Origin: Rhizobium sp. BT03
Lineage (GTDB): Bacteria > Pseudomonadota > Alphaproteobacteria > Rhizobiales > Rhizobiaceae
Direction of reading: 5' to 3'
Assembly (NCBI RefSeq): GCF_030053155.1
Contig: NZ_CP125644.1
Location: 1-64,000, forward strand
Length of the DNA: 64,000 nt
Program-made: the position numbers and the translations under genes
Shown here: positions 7,025 to 14,983 of the stretch, one piece after another
Layout of the letters: every line of letters begins with the position of its first letter
How positions within the stretch are numbered: position 1 is the stretch's first letter
The notes under the pieces: generated by a model
The model's database searches: none
Seen by the model: only the letters and a program-made list of their open reading frames with translations
What the model was told of the DNA's origin: nothing

Positions 7025-8476
7025 TCAGGCGATACCGCCGAGGCAGACATATTTGATTTCGGTGAATTCCTCGATGCCGTATTTCGAGCCCTCGCGGCCG
7101 AGGCCTGAAAGCTTGACGCCGCCGAAGGGCGCTTCGGCCGTCGAGATCAGCCCGGTATTGACGCCGACCATGCCGTATTCCAGCGCCTCGGCCACACGGA
7201 AGACGCGGGCAAGATCCTTGGCGTAGAAATAGGAGGCAAGGCCGAATTCGGTATCGTTGGCCTGAGCGATCACATCGGCCTCATCCTTGAAGCGGAAGAG
7301 CGGCGCGACCGGCCCGAAAGTCTCTTCCTTGGCGACAGCCATGGCAGGGGTGACGTCGGCCAGCACCGTCGCCTCGTAGAAGCGCCCGCCGAGCCGGTGC
7401 CGCCGGCCGCCGGCAACGACACGGCCGCCCTTGGACAGCGCATCGGCGACATGTTCCTCGACCTTGGCAAGGGCAGACTCGTCGATCAGCGGGCCGAGAT
7501 TGATGCCTTCGTCGAAACCGTTGCCGGTCTTCAGCGCACCGACCGCTTTCGACAGCTTCTCGGCAAAGGCATCATAGACGCCTTCCTGCACATAGAGGCG
7601 GTTGGCGCAGACGCAGGTCTGGCCGTTGTTGCGGAATTTGGCGATCAGCGCGCCTTCGACCGCCGCATCGAGGTCGGCGTCGTCGAAAACGATGAAGGGA
7701 GCATTGCCGCCAAGTTCTAGTCCGAGTTTCTTGATGGTCGGCGCGCTCTGCTTGTAAAGCTCGGCGCCGACTTCAGTGGAACCGGTGAAGGTCAGCTTGC
7801 GCACGACGGGGCTTGCGGTCATCTCGCCGCCGATGGCACGCGCCGAACCTGTGAGCACGCTGAACAGGCCTTTGGGGAAGCCAGCGCGCTCGGCGAGGAT
7901 AGCGATGGCGATGGCCGAAAACGGCGTCTGCGAGGCCGGCTTCAGCACCATGGCGCAGCCGGCGGCAAAGGCCGGCCCCGCCTTGCGGGTGATCATCGCA
8001 TTCGGGAAATTCCACGGGGTGATGGCGGCAACGACGCCGATCGGCTGCTTCATCACCAGGATGCGCTTATCCTTCTGGTGGCCGGGAACGATGTCGCCGT
8101 AGACGCGCCGCGCCTCCTCGGCAAACCATTCGATGAAGCTCGCGCCATAGGCGATCTCGCCCTTGGCTTCAGCCAGCGGCTTGCCCTGCTCAGCCGTCAG
8201 GATGCGGCCCAGATCGTCCTGGTTCGCCATCATCAGCTCGAACCAGCGCCGCAGGATGATCGACCGCTCCTTGGCTGTGCGGGCGGCCCATTCCTTCTGG
8301 GCAATCTCGGCCGCGGCAATCGCCGCCTTCGTCTCGGCTGCTCCCAGATTGGGAACGCGGCCGATGACCTCGCCGGTCGCCGGATTATCCACCGCGATCG
8401 CATTGTCCCCGGCCTCGATCCACTCGCCGCCGACCAATGCGGCCTGCCGGAACAATGTTGCGTCTTTCAATTCCAT
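7025..8476 (-). CDS. gabD: NAD(P)-dependent succinate-semialdehyde dehydrogenase (GabD)
   Basis: This 483-residue aldehyde dehydrogenase is of the GabD type. Features are the cofactor segment ITPWNFPNAMITRK, ELGGNAPFIVFDDADLD with the general-base Glu, the nucleophile Cys in NGQTCVCANR, and EETFGPVAPLFRF. It oxidises succinic semialdehyde, the HpaI product, to succinate, so the ring-cleavage route ends in the TCA cycle. It is the first gene after the hairpin that separates it from hpaD, and hpaG follows. A close paralogue lies at 40696-42153, with the same N-terminal ELKD opening and NGQTCVCANR/GGQTCVCANR active site, in an amine-oxidation cluster. Confidence 0.9.
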   Translation of the reverse strand: MELKDATLFRQAALVGGEWIEAGDNAIAVDNPATGEVIGRVPNLGAAETKAAIAAAEIAQKEWAARTAKERSIILRRWFELMMANQDDLGRILTAEQGKPLAEAKGEIAYGASFIEWFAEEARRVYGDIVPGHQKDKRILVMKQPIGVVAAITPWNFPNAMITRKAGPAFAAGCAMVLKPASQTPFSAIAIAILAERAGFPKGLFSVLTGSARAIGGEMTASPVVRKLTFTGSTEVGAELYKQSAPTIKKLGLELGGNAPFIVFDDADLDAAVEGALIAKFRNNGQTCVCANRLYVQEGVYDAFAEKLSKAVGALKTGNGFDEGINLGPLIDESALAKVEEHVADALSKGGRVVAGGRRHRLGGRFYEATVLADVTPAMAVAKEETFGPVAPLFRFKDEADVIAQANDTEFGLASYFYAKDLARVFRVAEALEYGMVGVNTGLISTAEAPFGGVKLSGLGREGSKYGIEEFTEIKYVCLGGIA

Positions 8477-8501
8477 GACTCTATCCTCGCCAACGTTGAA
8501 A

Positions 8502-8521
8502 AGCGGGCGATTTCGCCCGCT
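8502..8521 (-). terminator. Hairpin between hpaD and gabD
   Basis: Perfect 8-bp arms (8502-8509 and 8514-8521) flank a 4-base loop. Read on the minus strand the stem is followed by TTTTC, as in a Rho-independent terminator. It lies between the hpaD stop (8536) and the gabD start (8476), inside a functional pathway. It could reduce or separate transcription of gabD-hpaG-hpaH-hpaI from hpaF-hpaE-hpaD. Confidence 0.68.
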
Positions 8522-8535
8522 CTCGGGGTAAACGT

Positions 8536-9516
8536 TTATGGCGCGATGATCGGCTGTGCCTTCAACTCAGGCTCGACCACATCGGCACCGGCAAACAGGC
8601 TACCATGTTCGAACCAGGATTTGGGAGCCGGGGCGCCCCAAAGTGTCTGGCGCTGCGGATCCTTGAGGTCCCACTTGATCGGCTCCAGATCGGGATCGAC
8701 CGTCTGGTAGTCCGAGCAATAGATCTCGATGCGGTGGCCGTCGGGATCGAGGATATAGAGGAAGAAGGCGTTGGAGATGCCGTGGCGGCCCGGGCCGCGT
8801 TCGATGTTGGAGACCCAGCCGGTGGTCGCCATCAGGTCGAGCAGGTCGATGATGTTGAGCGGCGTCGGCACCCAGAAGGCGGTGTGGTGGAGGCGCGGGC
8901 CGCGGCCGTTGGTGAAGGCGATGTCGTGCACGCCGCCCTTGCGATGCGTCCAGGCGGCCCAGAGGCGGCCGGTCTCGGCATCCTCGGTATATTCGGTGAC
9001 GCGGAAGCCGAGCTCGTTATAGAAGGCGACGCTCTCGTCGACATTCGGCGAGAAGCAGTTGAAGTGGTCGATACGCAGCGGCTTGACGCCCTTGTAGAGC
9101 GCGTATTTCTGATGGATCGGCGGCAGCCGGTCCATCTTCGAATAGAATTCGAGCGGAATGCCGTGCGGATCGCGGGTGCGGAAGGTACGCGCCTGATAAG
9201 GACGCTCGACCCATTCCACCGGCAGGTCCTTGCCCTTGAAGAAATGGGCAGCCTTGTCGAGATCCTCCTCGCCGAAGACCTTGAAGCCGAGATCGCGGGC
9301 TTCGGCCTTGCCCGATTTTTTGAGCACGATGCAGTGATGGCCGCGTTCTTCGAGCGCCCTGAGATAGATGGTATCGGCGGTCTCATCCGTCACCTGCAGG
9401 CCGAGCGTATCGACATAAAAGGCGCGCGATTTGGCGAGATCGGTGACGCCGAGTTCGACATGGCTGAGGCGCACGATGTTGAACAGCGGATAGAGATTGG
9501 GTGTCGGCAGGGGCAT
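8536..9516 (-). CDS. hpaD: 3,4-dihydroxyphenylacetate (homoprotocatechuate) 2,3-dioxygenase (HpaD/HpcB)
   Basis: This 326-residue type I extradiol ring-cleavage dioxygenase converts homoprotocatechuate to 5-carboxymethyl-2-hydroxymuconate semialdehyde with O2 and a divalent metal. It has the vicinal-oxygen-chelate fold, an N-terminal repeat (about 14-125) and a catalytic repeat (about 146-270). The 2-His-1-Glu ligands are visible as H151 (IDHFNCF), H210/H211 (LHHTAFW) and E264 (HRIEIY). The second-sphere acid His is present at H197 (GVHDIAF). Length and layout resemble the Brevibacterium-type enzyme rather than the LigB-type HpaD of enterobacteria. Upstream is hpaE, 37 bases away. Confidence 0.94.
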   Translation of the reverse strand: MPLPTPNLYPLFNIVRLSHVELGVTDLAKSRAFYVDTLGLQVTDETADTIYLRALEERGHHCIVLKKSGKAEARDLGFKVFGEEDLDKAAHFFKGKDLPVEWVERPYQARTFRTRDPHGIPLEFYSKMDRLPPIHQKYALYKGVKPLRIDHFNCFSPNVDESVAFYNELGFRVTEYTEDAETGRLWAAWTHRKGGVHDIAFTNGRGPRLHHTAFWVPTPLNIIDLLDLMATTGWVSNIERGPGRHGISNAFFLYILDPDGHRIEIYCSDYQTVDPDLEPIKWDLKDPQRQTLWGAPAPKSWFEHGSLFAGADVVEPELKAQPIIAP

Positions 9517-9553
9517 GGGTTCCTCCTCTTATGCGTACTTATCTATTGGCGGC

Positions 9554-11071
9554 TCAGCCGCCGAGTTTCTGGATGGCGTGCGGCTTGGTGGCGAAGGCGA
9601 CGTTCTTGGTCTCCATGTAGAAATCGAAGGACCAGTCGCCGCCGTCGCGGCCGATGCCGGAATTCTTGACGCCGCCGAAAGGCGTCGGCAGGTGGCGGAC
9701 GTTTTCCGAGTTCACCCAGATCATCCCGGCATCGAGATGGTCGGTGAAACGGAAGGCGCGCGTAACGTCGGAGGTCCAGAGATAGCCGGTCAACCCGTAC
9801 TGGACGTCGTTGGCGAGCGCCAGCGCATCGGCCTCGTCCTTGAAGGGAATGGCGGTCAGCACCGGCCCGAAGATTTCCTCCTGGGCGATGCGCATCCTGT
9901 TGTCGGCGCCGGTAAAGAGGGTGGGAGAGACATAGCAACCGCCGCCCGGGCCATCGAACTTCTCTCCGCCGGCGGCAAGCGTTGCGCCTTCGGACCGGCC
10001 GATCGCGATATATTCCAGCACCTTCTTTTCGTGCACGGGATGAATGAGCGGGCCGATGACCGTCTCTGGATCGAGGGGATGGCCGACCTTGATACGCCGT
10101 GCCTTTTCGGCGACGAGCGCGGTGAACCTGTCATAGACGCTGTCTTCGACCAGCAGGCGCGAGGACGAGGTGCAGCGCTCGCCGTTCAGCGAATAGATCA
10201 TGAAGACGGCGGCGTCCGCCGCGCGCTCGAGATCGGCGTCGGCGAAGACGACGACCGGGTTCTTGCCGCCGAGTTCGAAATGCACCCGCTTCAGTGTGTC
10301 GGCGCCCTGTTTCATGATCATCGAGCCGGTGCGGCTTTCGCCGACGAAGCCGATCGCCTTGATCAGCGGATGTTCGGTCAGCGCCTTGCCGGCGTCTTCG
10401 CCGAAGCCGTTGACGAGGTTCCACACACCCTTGGGCAGGCCGGCCTCTTCGGCGATCTCGACGAGCAGGCGGGCCGTCAGCGGCGAGAATTCGGCCGGCT
10501 TGTGGACGATGGTGCAGCCGGCGGCAAGCGCCGGCGCGATCTTCCAGGTCGACAGCATGAAGGGCGTATTCCACGGCGTGATGATGCCAACCGGGCCGAT
10601 TGGCACGCGCGTCGTCACGTTCACCTGGCCGTCGGCGCGCAGCGCCTTGCCGTCGCGGGCCTCAGGCGCGCGGTCGGCGAAGAAGCGGAAATTCTCCGCA
10701 CCGCGTAGCGCCGCCTTGGCCATGAACTTCAGCGACTGGCCGGTATCCATGCATTCGACGAAGGCGATCTCCTCGGCGCGCGCGACGATGGCGTCGGCGA
10801 TTTTATGCAGCAGCTTCTTGCGCGCATCGCCCGGCATGGCGGCCCATTCGCCAAAGGCTGATTTGGCGGCCCTGGCGGCGCGGTCGATATCGGCGGCGTT
10901 GCCGCGGGCGACGGTGGCGAGCGGCTTCAGATCGACCGGCGAGAGGGTCTCGAAGGTCGCGCCGTCACCGCCTGTCACATCCTCGCCGCCGATGCGGTTG
11001 AGGACGCCGCGCTCCTTGAAGCGGGCAAGGTAGGTTTCGGCCTTTGCGATATTTTCCTGCAATGTCGGCAT
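9554..11071 (-). CDS. hpaE: 5-carboxymethyl-2-hydroxymuconate semialdehyde dehydrogenase (HpaE/HpcC)
   Basis: This 505-residue NAD-dependent aldehyde dehydrogenase oxidises the HpaD ring-cleavage product to 5-carboxymethyl-2-hydroxymuconate. Seen in the protein are the cofactor motif ITPWNTPFMLSTWK, ELGGKNPVVVFADADLE, the nucleophile Cys in NGERCTSSSR, and EEIFGPVLTAIPF. NGERCTSSSR is the variant expected of HpcC/HpaE-type enzymes rather than GabD. I place the start at 11071 (MPTLQENI), preceded by AGGA eight bases upstream, rather than 11 codons earlier. It lies 43 bases after hpaF and before hpaD. Confidence 0.92.
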   Translation of the reverse strand: MPTLQENIAKAETYLARFKERGVLNRIGGEDVTGGDGATFETLSPVDLKPLATVARGNAADIDRAARAAKSAFGEWAAMPGDARKKLLHKIADAIVARAEEIAFVECMDTGQSLKFMAKAALRGAENFRFFADRAPEARDGKALRADGQVNVTTRVPIGPVGIITPWNTPFMLSTWKIAPALAAGCTIVHKPAEFSPLTARLLVEIAEEAGLPKGVWNLVNGFGEDAGKALTEHPLIKAIGFVGESRTGSMIMKQGADTLKRVHFELGGKNPVVVFADADLERAADAAVFMIYSLNGERCTSSSRLLVEDSVYDRFTALVAEKARRIKVGHPLDPETVIGPLIHPVHEKKVLEYIAIGRSEGATLAAGGEKFDGPGGGCYVSPTLFTGADNRMRIAQEEIFGPVLTAIPFKDEADALALANDVQYGLTGYLWTSDVTRAFRFTDHLDAGMIWVNSENVRHLPTPFGGVKNSGIGRDGGDWSFDFYMETKNVAFATKPHAIQKLGG

Positions 11072-11114
11072 CGTCGATTTTCCTGATGTTGTCCCGTCCC
11101 GCAAGGCGGGTTTG

Positions 11115-11501
11115 TCACTTGCCGCGCAGCCGCGGATGGATGGCGTTTTTCTTCCAGCTCAGCTCAGCATCGATCTCGCGGATCTCCAGCGACAGCGCGA
11201 AATGCGGCGTCTCGAAGAGGGGACCGAGGACGTCCGCCGCCGCCGCGAAGATCGCCTCGCCGGTGCGCTTCTTCTCCTCGGCCGTGCGGCCCTTGCCGAT
11301 GCGGAAGTTCAGGTCGACGAAGGCGTTTTCGGCAAGCTGATCGGCAATCGCATAATGATTGGCGCGAAGGGCACGCACGCGCACCGCACCGATTTCGAAC
11401 AGGCCCGTCTCCAGCACTGTCTTCAGCAGCGTCCCGCAGAGCGCGCCGATATCGGCGCGGCCTTCGAGATTGGCCGAATATTCGATGGTGAGATGCGGCA
11501 T
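11115..11501 (-). CDS. hpaF: 5-carboxymethyl-2-hydroxymuconate delta-isomerase (HpaF/HpcD)
   Basis: This 128-residue tautomerase-superfamily protein has the catalytic Pro directly after the initiator Met (MPHLTIEYS), so that after Met removal Pro1 acts as general base. Length fits the HpcD trimeric isomerase. It ketonises 5-carboxymethyl-2-hydroxymuconate before decarboxylation. A GGGAGGA site lies 5' of the ATG. It is the first gene of the ring-cleavage unit, and its promoter region holds a TTAACACGTTAA palindrome 20-40 bases upstream of the start. Confidence 0.92.
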   Translation of the reverse strand: MPHLTIEYSANLEGRADIGALCGTLLKTVLETGLFEIGAVRVRALRANHYAIADQLAENAFVDLNFRIGKGRTAEEKKRTGEAIFAAAADVLGPLFETPHFALSLEIREIDAELSWKKNAIHPRLRGK

Positions 11502-11521
11502 CGATCCTCCCAGATCTGAAT

Positions 11522-11537
11522 TTACTTAACACGTTAA
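11522..11537. promoter_or_regulatory. Candidate operator S1 upstream of hpaF (TTACTTAACACGTTAA)
   Basis: The site contains the perfect palindrome TTAACACGTTAA at 11526-11537, about 20 bases upstream of the hpaF ATG. A second related site lies 54 bp away on the other side of the 123-bp divergent region, and a third stands before the IclR gene. Overlap with the hpaF promoter would suit repression. The binding protein is not known. Confidence 0.5.
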
Positions 11538-11575
11538 TAAATTTGCCGGAGATGTCAAGCATCTGTTGCAAAAAA

Positions 11576-11590
11576 TTACTTAACATGTTT
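11576..11590. promoter_or_regulatory. Candidate operator S2 upstream of the divergent AraC gene
   Basis: TTACTTAACATGTTT repeats the S1 core (TTACTTAACAYGTT) in the same orientation. It is 54 bp from S1, about five helical turns, and about 35 bases upstream of the AraC start. The distal half (GTTTT) is a degenerate palindrome arm. Spacing on one DNA face would allow cooperative binding or looping. Confidence 0.45.
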
Positions 11591-11624
11591 TCTTTCCTCG
11601 ACCGTCCGGGGAGGGAGGGGAGGC

Positions 11625-12671
11625 ATGAAGAGCAAGGAACCGCAGACGAGTGCGGCACAGATGCTGCAGGCCGCGACGCGCCTGCAGCATGATGCGTGCG
11701 AGCATGGCATGGCGATCAGCGGCTGGCAGCTCGAATGTCTTCAACTGTCGGCAGGCCGCTTCGAGAGCCATTTGTTTCAAACTCGCTTCGAGCATGTTCA
11801 ATTGATCCGCGAGCGCACCAACCGCGCCCTGTTGAAGCGCGGCGCCGGCTGGGCCGGATCGGTCGTGTTCAGCCTGCCATTGGCCGCGTCGGGAAACGGC
11901 TGGACGGGCGGGCGGCCGATCGCCTATCCGTCTGGATTGCTTGCCGACGGACAGGACCTGCCGGAACTCGTGACACCCGTCGAACTCAACCTTATCTGCA
12001 TCGCACTCGATCGGCAGTGGTTTGCGCTGGAGGCAGAGGCTCTCGGCCATGCCGCGCTGGCGCAGCGCCTTCGGCAGCGGGAAATATTGGTGATTGCGCC
12101 GTCTCGGCTCCACGCCTTGCAAGCATTGTTTCGGGATCTTTTCCGCGAGATTTCGCAACGGCCGGCAGTACTGACCTTCGAGAACGCCCGCCGCGAGATT
12201 GAGGGGGCAATCATCGAGCATATCGTGGAAGCGTTGGCCGCATCTGTATCGGTCGAGCCGCGCGAGGACACGCCGCGCAAGACCACCGCCGATCAGGCGC
12301 GGGCGCTGGCGCTTGCCGACGCTTCGGAGACCCTCGATATCGGCGGGATCTGCCGGCGGCTGAGCGTCAGCCGGCGCCATCTGCAGAATTGCTTCCTGAG
12401 CTCTTACGGCCAGAGCGCGACCCATGTGCTGCGGGCCATCCGACTCAATCGCGTGCGTCGCGAGCTTCGCGACCACGCCCGGCTCGGCACCCGCGTCTCG
12501 ATCGGAGATATCGCCGCCCGCTGGGGATTCTGGCACTGGAGCCGGTTTGCCGAAGATTATCGAAAACACTTCGGCGAACTCCCCTCGGCAACGCTGCGCG
12601 ACGGGAAAGGTCTGCCGGTGTGGCAAAGTTTTCCGGCCGTGCCGAAAACGGATAACGCCTGGGGACGCTGA
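11625..12671 (+). CDS. AraC-family transcriptional regulator, divergent from hpaF
   Basis: This 348-residue regulator has a large N-terminal effector-sensing half and a C-terminal AraC double helix-turn-helix at about 230-325 (SETLDIGGICRRLSVSRRHL, then IGDIAARWGFWHWSRF). The domain layout resembles EutR-like AraC proteins. It is divergent from hpaF across 123 bp and lies upstream of a porin-like protein, an MFS transporter and an amidase on its own strand. It is therefore a candidate activator of either or both flanking units. A GGGGAGGCATG ribosome site sets the start. The effector could be an aryl acetate, but this is inferred from position only. Confidence 0.85.
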   Translation: MKSKEPQTSAAQMLQAATRLQHDACEHGMAISGWQLECLQLSAGRFESHLFQTRFEHVQLIRERTNRALLKRGAGWAGSVVFSLPLAASGNGWTGGRPIAYPSGLLADGQDLPELVTPVELNLICIALDRQWFALEAEALGHAALAQRLRQREILVIAPSRLHALQALFRDLFREISQRPAVLTFENARREIEGAIIEHIVEALAASVSVEPREDTPRKTTADQARALALADASETLDIGGICRRLSVSRRHLQNCFLSSYGQSATHVLRAIRLNRVRRELRDHARLGTRVSIGDIAARWGFWHWSRFAEDYRKHFGELPSATLRDGKGLPVWQSFPAVPKTDNAWGR

Positions 12672-12723
12672 TCTTCTAAAATCCCCGAACTGGTTCAGAA
12701 GAGACCAGCAGGGGAACCTTATC

Positions 12724-13662
12724 ATGAAGACCAGCGCATATGGATGCGCCCTCGGCCTTGCCGCGGGTGCCGCGATTTTCAATGCCTTCTGTTTCGTACC
12801 CGGCGTCTTTGCCGCCGAGAACGGCGCGACGATCACGCCATTCGGCGTCACCGACTTCGGCGCCGGCATGCTCCCGCCTTCAACGCCCTTCGGGACGGTC
12901 GGCGTCAGAGCGGCCTACTATTCCGCCGATGTCGTCAAGAACGGCAGAGGCGACAGGATCGACAACGATTTCGACCTGACGGTCAAAACGATCGGTCTCG
13001 CCTACATCCACATGAGCGAGACCGAACTCTTCGGCGCCTCGGTCGGCTTCGGCACCATCATTCCGCTGATGGACATCAACGGCAGTCTCACGGTGCCGAC
13101 GCCGGGCGGGCCGTTCACGCTGGCGGGCGAGGATTTCGCACTTGGCGATATCCAGATCATGCCACTGATGCTGCAGTGGAACGCACCACCCAATCTTTTC
13201 GTCAATGCGAGCCTGCAGGTTCAGGCGCCGACGGGCTCTTATGACGTCAATGAGCCCTTCAATGTCGGCACCAACCATTGGGCGATCGCTCCCCTCGTCG
13301 GCCTTACCTATCTGACCGACGGCGGCTTTGAGATCTCCTCGCGAGTCGAGCTCAACTTCAACACCGAGAACCCGGATACCGACTATACCAGCGGCATCGA
13401 ATACAAACAGGAATTCGCCGTCGGTCAGCATTTCGGTCCCTGGACCCTCGGGGCCGGCGGATATTTCTACCAGCAGCTCAGCGATGATACGGGACCGGCG
13501 GCCGGCGACGGCAATCGTGGGCGCGTCATGGCTCTCGGACCCGCCATCAGCTTCTTCGAACCCGGCCTGCCGGTGATGAGCCTGCACGCCTACCGCGAAT
13601 TTGCCGCCGAGAACCGGGCGGAAGGGGTCAATGTCGCCTTCCGCATCGGCATGGCTTTCTAA
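12724..13662 (+). CDS. SphA/MetA-pathway phenol-degradation family outer-membrane protein
   Basis: This 312-residue secreted protein has a signal peptide ending near residue 29 (VFAAENG). A beta-rich body of alternating hydrophobic strands ends in the outer-membrane-type terminal Phe (RIGMAF). It resembles the family found beside aromatic and phenol catabolic genes and thought to form an outer-membrane channel for hydrophobic or aromatic substrates. The start at 12724 follows AGGGGAACC; longer in-frame extensions run into the AraC gene. It lies 52 bases after AraC and 10 bases before the MFS transporter, so the three probably work together in uptake. Confidence 0.78.
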   Translation: MKTSAYGCALGLAAGAAIFNAFCFVPGVFAAENGATITPFGVTDFGAGMLPPSTPFGTVGVRAAYYSADVVKNGRGDRIDNDFDLTVKTIGLAYIHMSETELFGASVGFGTIIPLMDINGSLTVPTPGGPFTLAGEDFALGDIQIMPLMLQWNAPPNLFVNASLQVQAPTGSYDVNEPFNVGTNHWAIAPLVGLTYLTDGGFEISSRVELNFNTENPDTDYTSGIEYKQEFAVGQHFGPWTLGAGGYFYQQLSDDTGPAAGDGNRGRVMALGPAISFFEPGLPVMSLHAYREFAAENRAEGVNVAFRIGMAF

Positions 13663-13672
13663 GGAGGTTGGG

Positions 13673-14908
13673 ATGAATCTTTCTTCTTTGCCCGGCATCG
13701 CCGACCGTCAAGCAGGACCGAAGCAGGGTCTCGTAATTCAGATTGCGAGCAGCCTGACGATCATGGGCGCCGTCATGATCGCGCCGATGCTGCCCAAGCT
13801 TGCGGCGGAATTCGCGCCATCTTCGCCGCGGGCGGCCGAACTGGTTCCACTCGTCGCCACCGGGCCGGCGCTTGCGATCGCGCTCTTTGCTCCGGCTGCC
13901 GGCTTCCTTGCCGATCGGCTCGGCCGCAAGACGATGCTGATCGTCGGCAGCCTTCTCTATGCCTTCTTCGGCTTCCTGCCGGCGATGCTCGATGATCTGG
14001 GCAGCCTGCTTGCCGCCCGCCTCGCCTTTGGTTGCGCCGAAGCGATCATCATGACCAGTTGCACGACCTTGATTGCCGACTATTGGACCGGCGAGGACCG
14101 CTCGCGTTACGTCAACCGTCAAGTGGTGACGATCGGCATCGTCGGTTCGATCTTCTTCGTGCTGGGAGGTGCCGCCGGCGAGACGAACTGGCGCTACCCG
14201 TTCTATCTGTACCTGTTGCCGCTGCTTCTGCTTCCCTTCATCGTCAGAACGCTGTGGGAGCCGGCGCGGCGCGCCGAGCAGGACGTGCGGGAATATACGT
14301 TCTCGCGTACAAGCATCCTCGGCGCCGTCACGGCTTCCTACCTGCTGGTCTTCATCGGCATGGTCGCAAGCTTCATCGTGCCTGTCATGGCGCCCGGGCT
14401 TCTGGTCGCGCTCGGCACGACCTCGTCGTCCCTCATCGGTCTTTGCACCGGCCTCGGGCTGCTCGCCACGCTTGCCGGGTCGCTCGCCTGGCCTGCTGCC
14501 CGCCGGCGTCTCGGCACTCCAGGCGTGAATGTCCTCCTGCTTTCGCTGCTGGCGCTCGGCCTATGGCTGCTGACAAGTGCCGGAAGTTATGCCGCCGTCA
14601 TGCTCGCAGTCGCGGTTCATGGTTTCGGCGCCGGCTTTCTCGTGCCGAACGCCATGCTGCCGCTGCTGCAGACACTGTCCGCCCGCTATCGGGCGCGCGG
14701 CGTCGGCGGCTTCACCTCGGCGCTCTATCTCGGGCAATTCGCAAGCCCGCTCATCATCCTGGCTTTCGCGCAAGGCTTCGGGGGGACGCCGGAGGGAATT
14801 CCCGCGGCGATCAACCTCTGGGCCGGCGTCGTTCTGGCCGCAGCGCTCGTCTGGGCCGGTGTCTGGCTCCTCCGCCGCGAAAAGGGACGGCGGGCGCTCC
14901 GCTCCTGA
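13673..14908 (+). CDS. MFS transporter
   Basis: This 411-residue integral inner-membrane protein has about 12 hydrophobic segments. The MFS loop 2-3 motif is recognisable as GFLADRLGRKTM at about residues 77-88. The start at 13673 is chosen for a near-perfect AAGGAGG seven bases upstream; it begins 10 bases after the porin-like gene. Architecture is of the DHA1/aromatic-acid type but the substrate cannot be read from sequence. Context (outer-membrane channel before, amidase after) favours uptake of an amide or aromatic compound. Confidence 0.85.
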   Translation: MNLSSLPGIADRQAGPKQGLVIQIASSLTIMGAVMIAPMLPKLAAEFAPSSPRAAELVPLVATGPALAIALFAPAAGFLADRLGRKTMLIVGSLLYAFFGFLPAMLDDLGSLLAARLAFGCAEAIIMTSCTTLIADYWTGEDRSRYVNRQVVTIGIVGSIFFVLGGAAGETNWRYPFYLYLLPLLLLPFIVRTLWEPARRAEQDVREYTFSRTSILGAVTASYLLVFIGMVASFIVPVMAPGLLVALGTTSSSLIGLCTGLGLLATLAGSLAWPAARRRLGTPGVNVLLLSLLALGLWLLTSAGSYAAVMLAVAVHGFGAGFLVPNAMLPLLQTLSARYRARGVGGFTSALYLGQFASPLIILAFAQGFGGTPEGIPAAINLWAGVVLAAALVWAGVWLLRREKGRRALRS

Positions 14909-14983
14909 CGGCTCGACGCGGCCTTGCGCCGGCGCGTCGCGGGCGCTCCGGCGCATTTTTCACATCGAGGAAAGGTATTCAGC

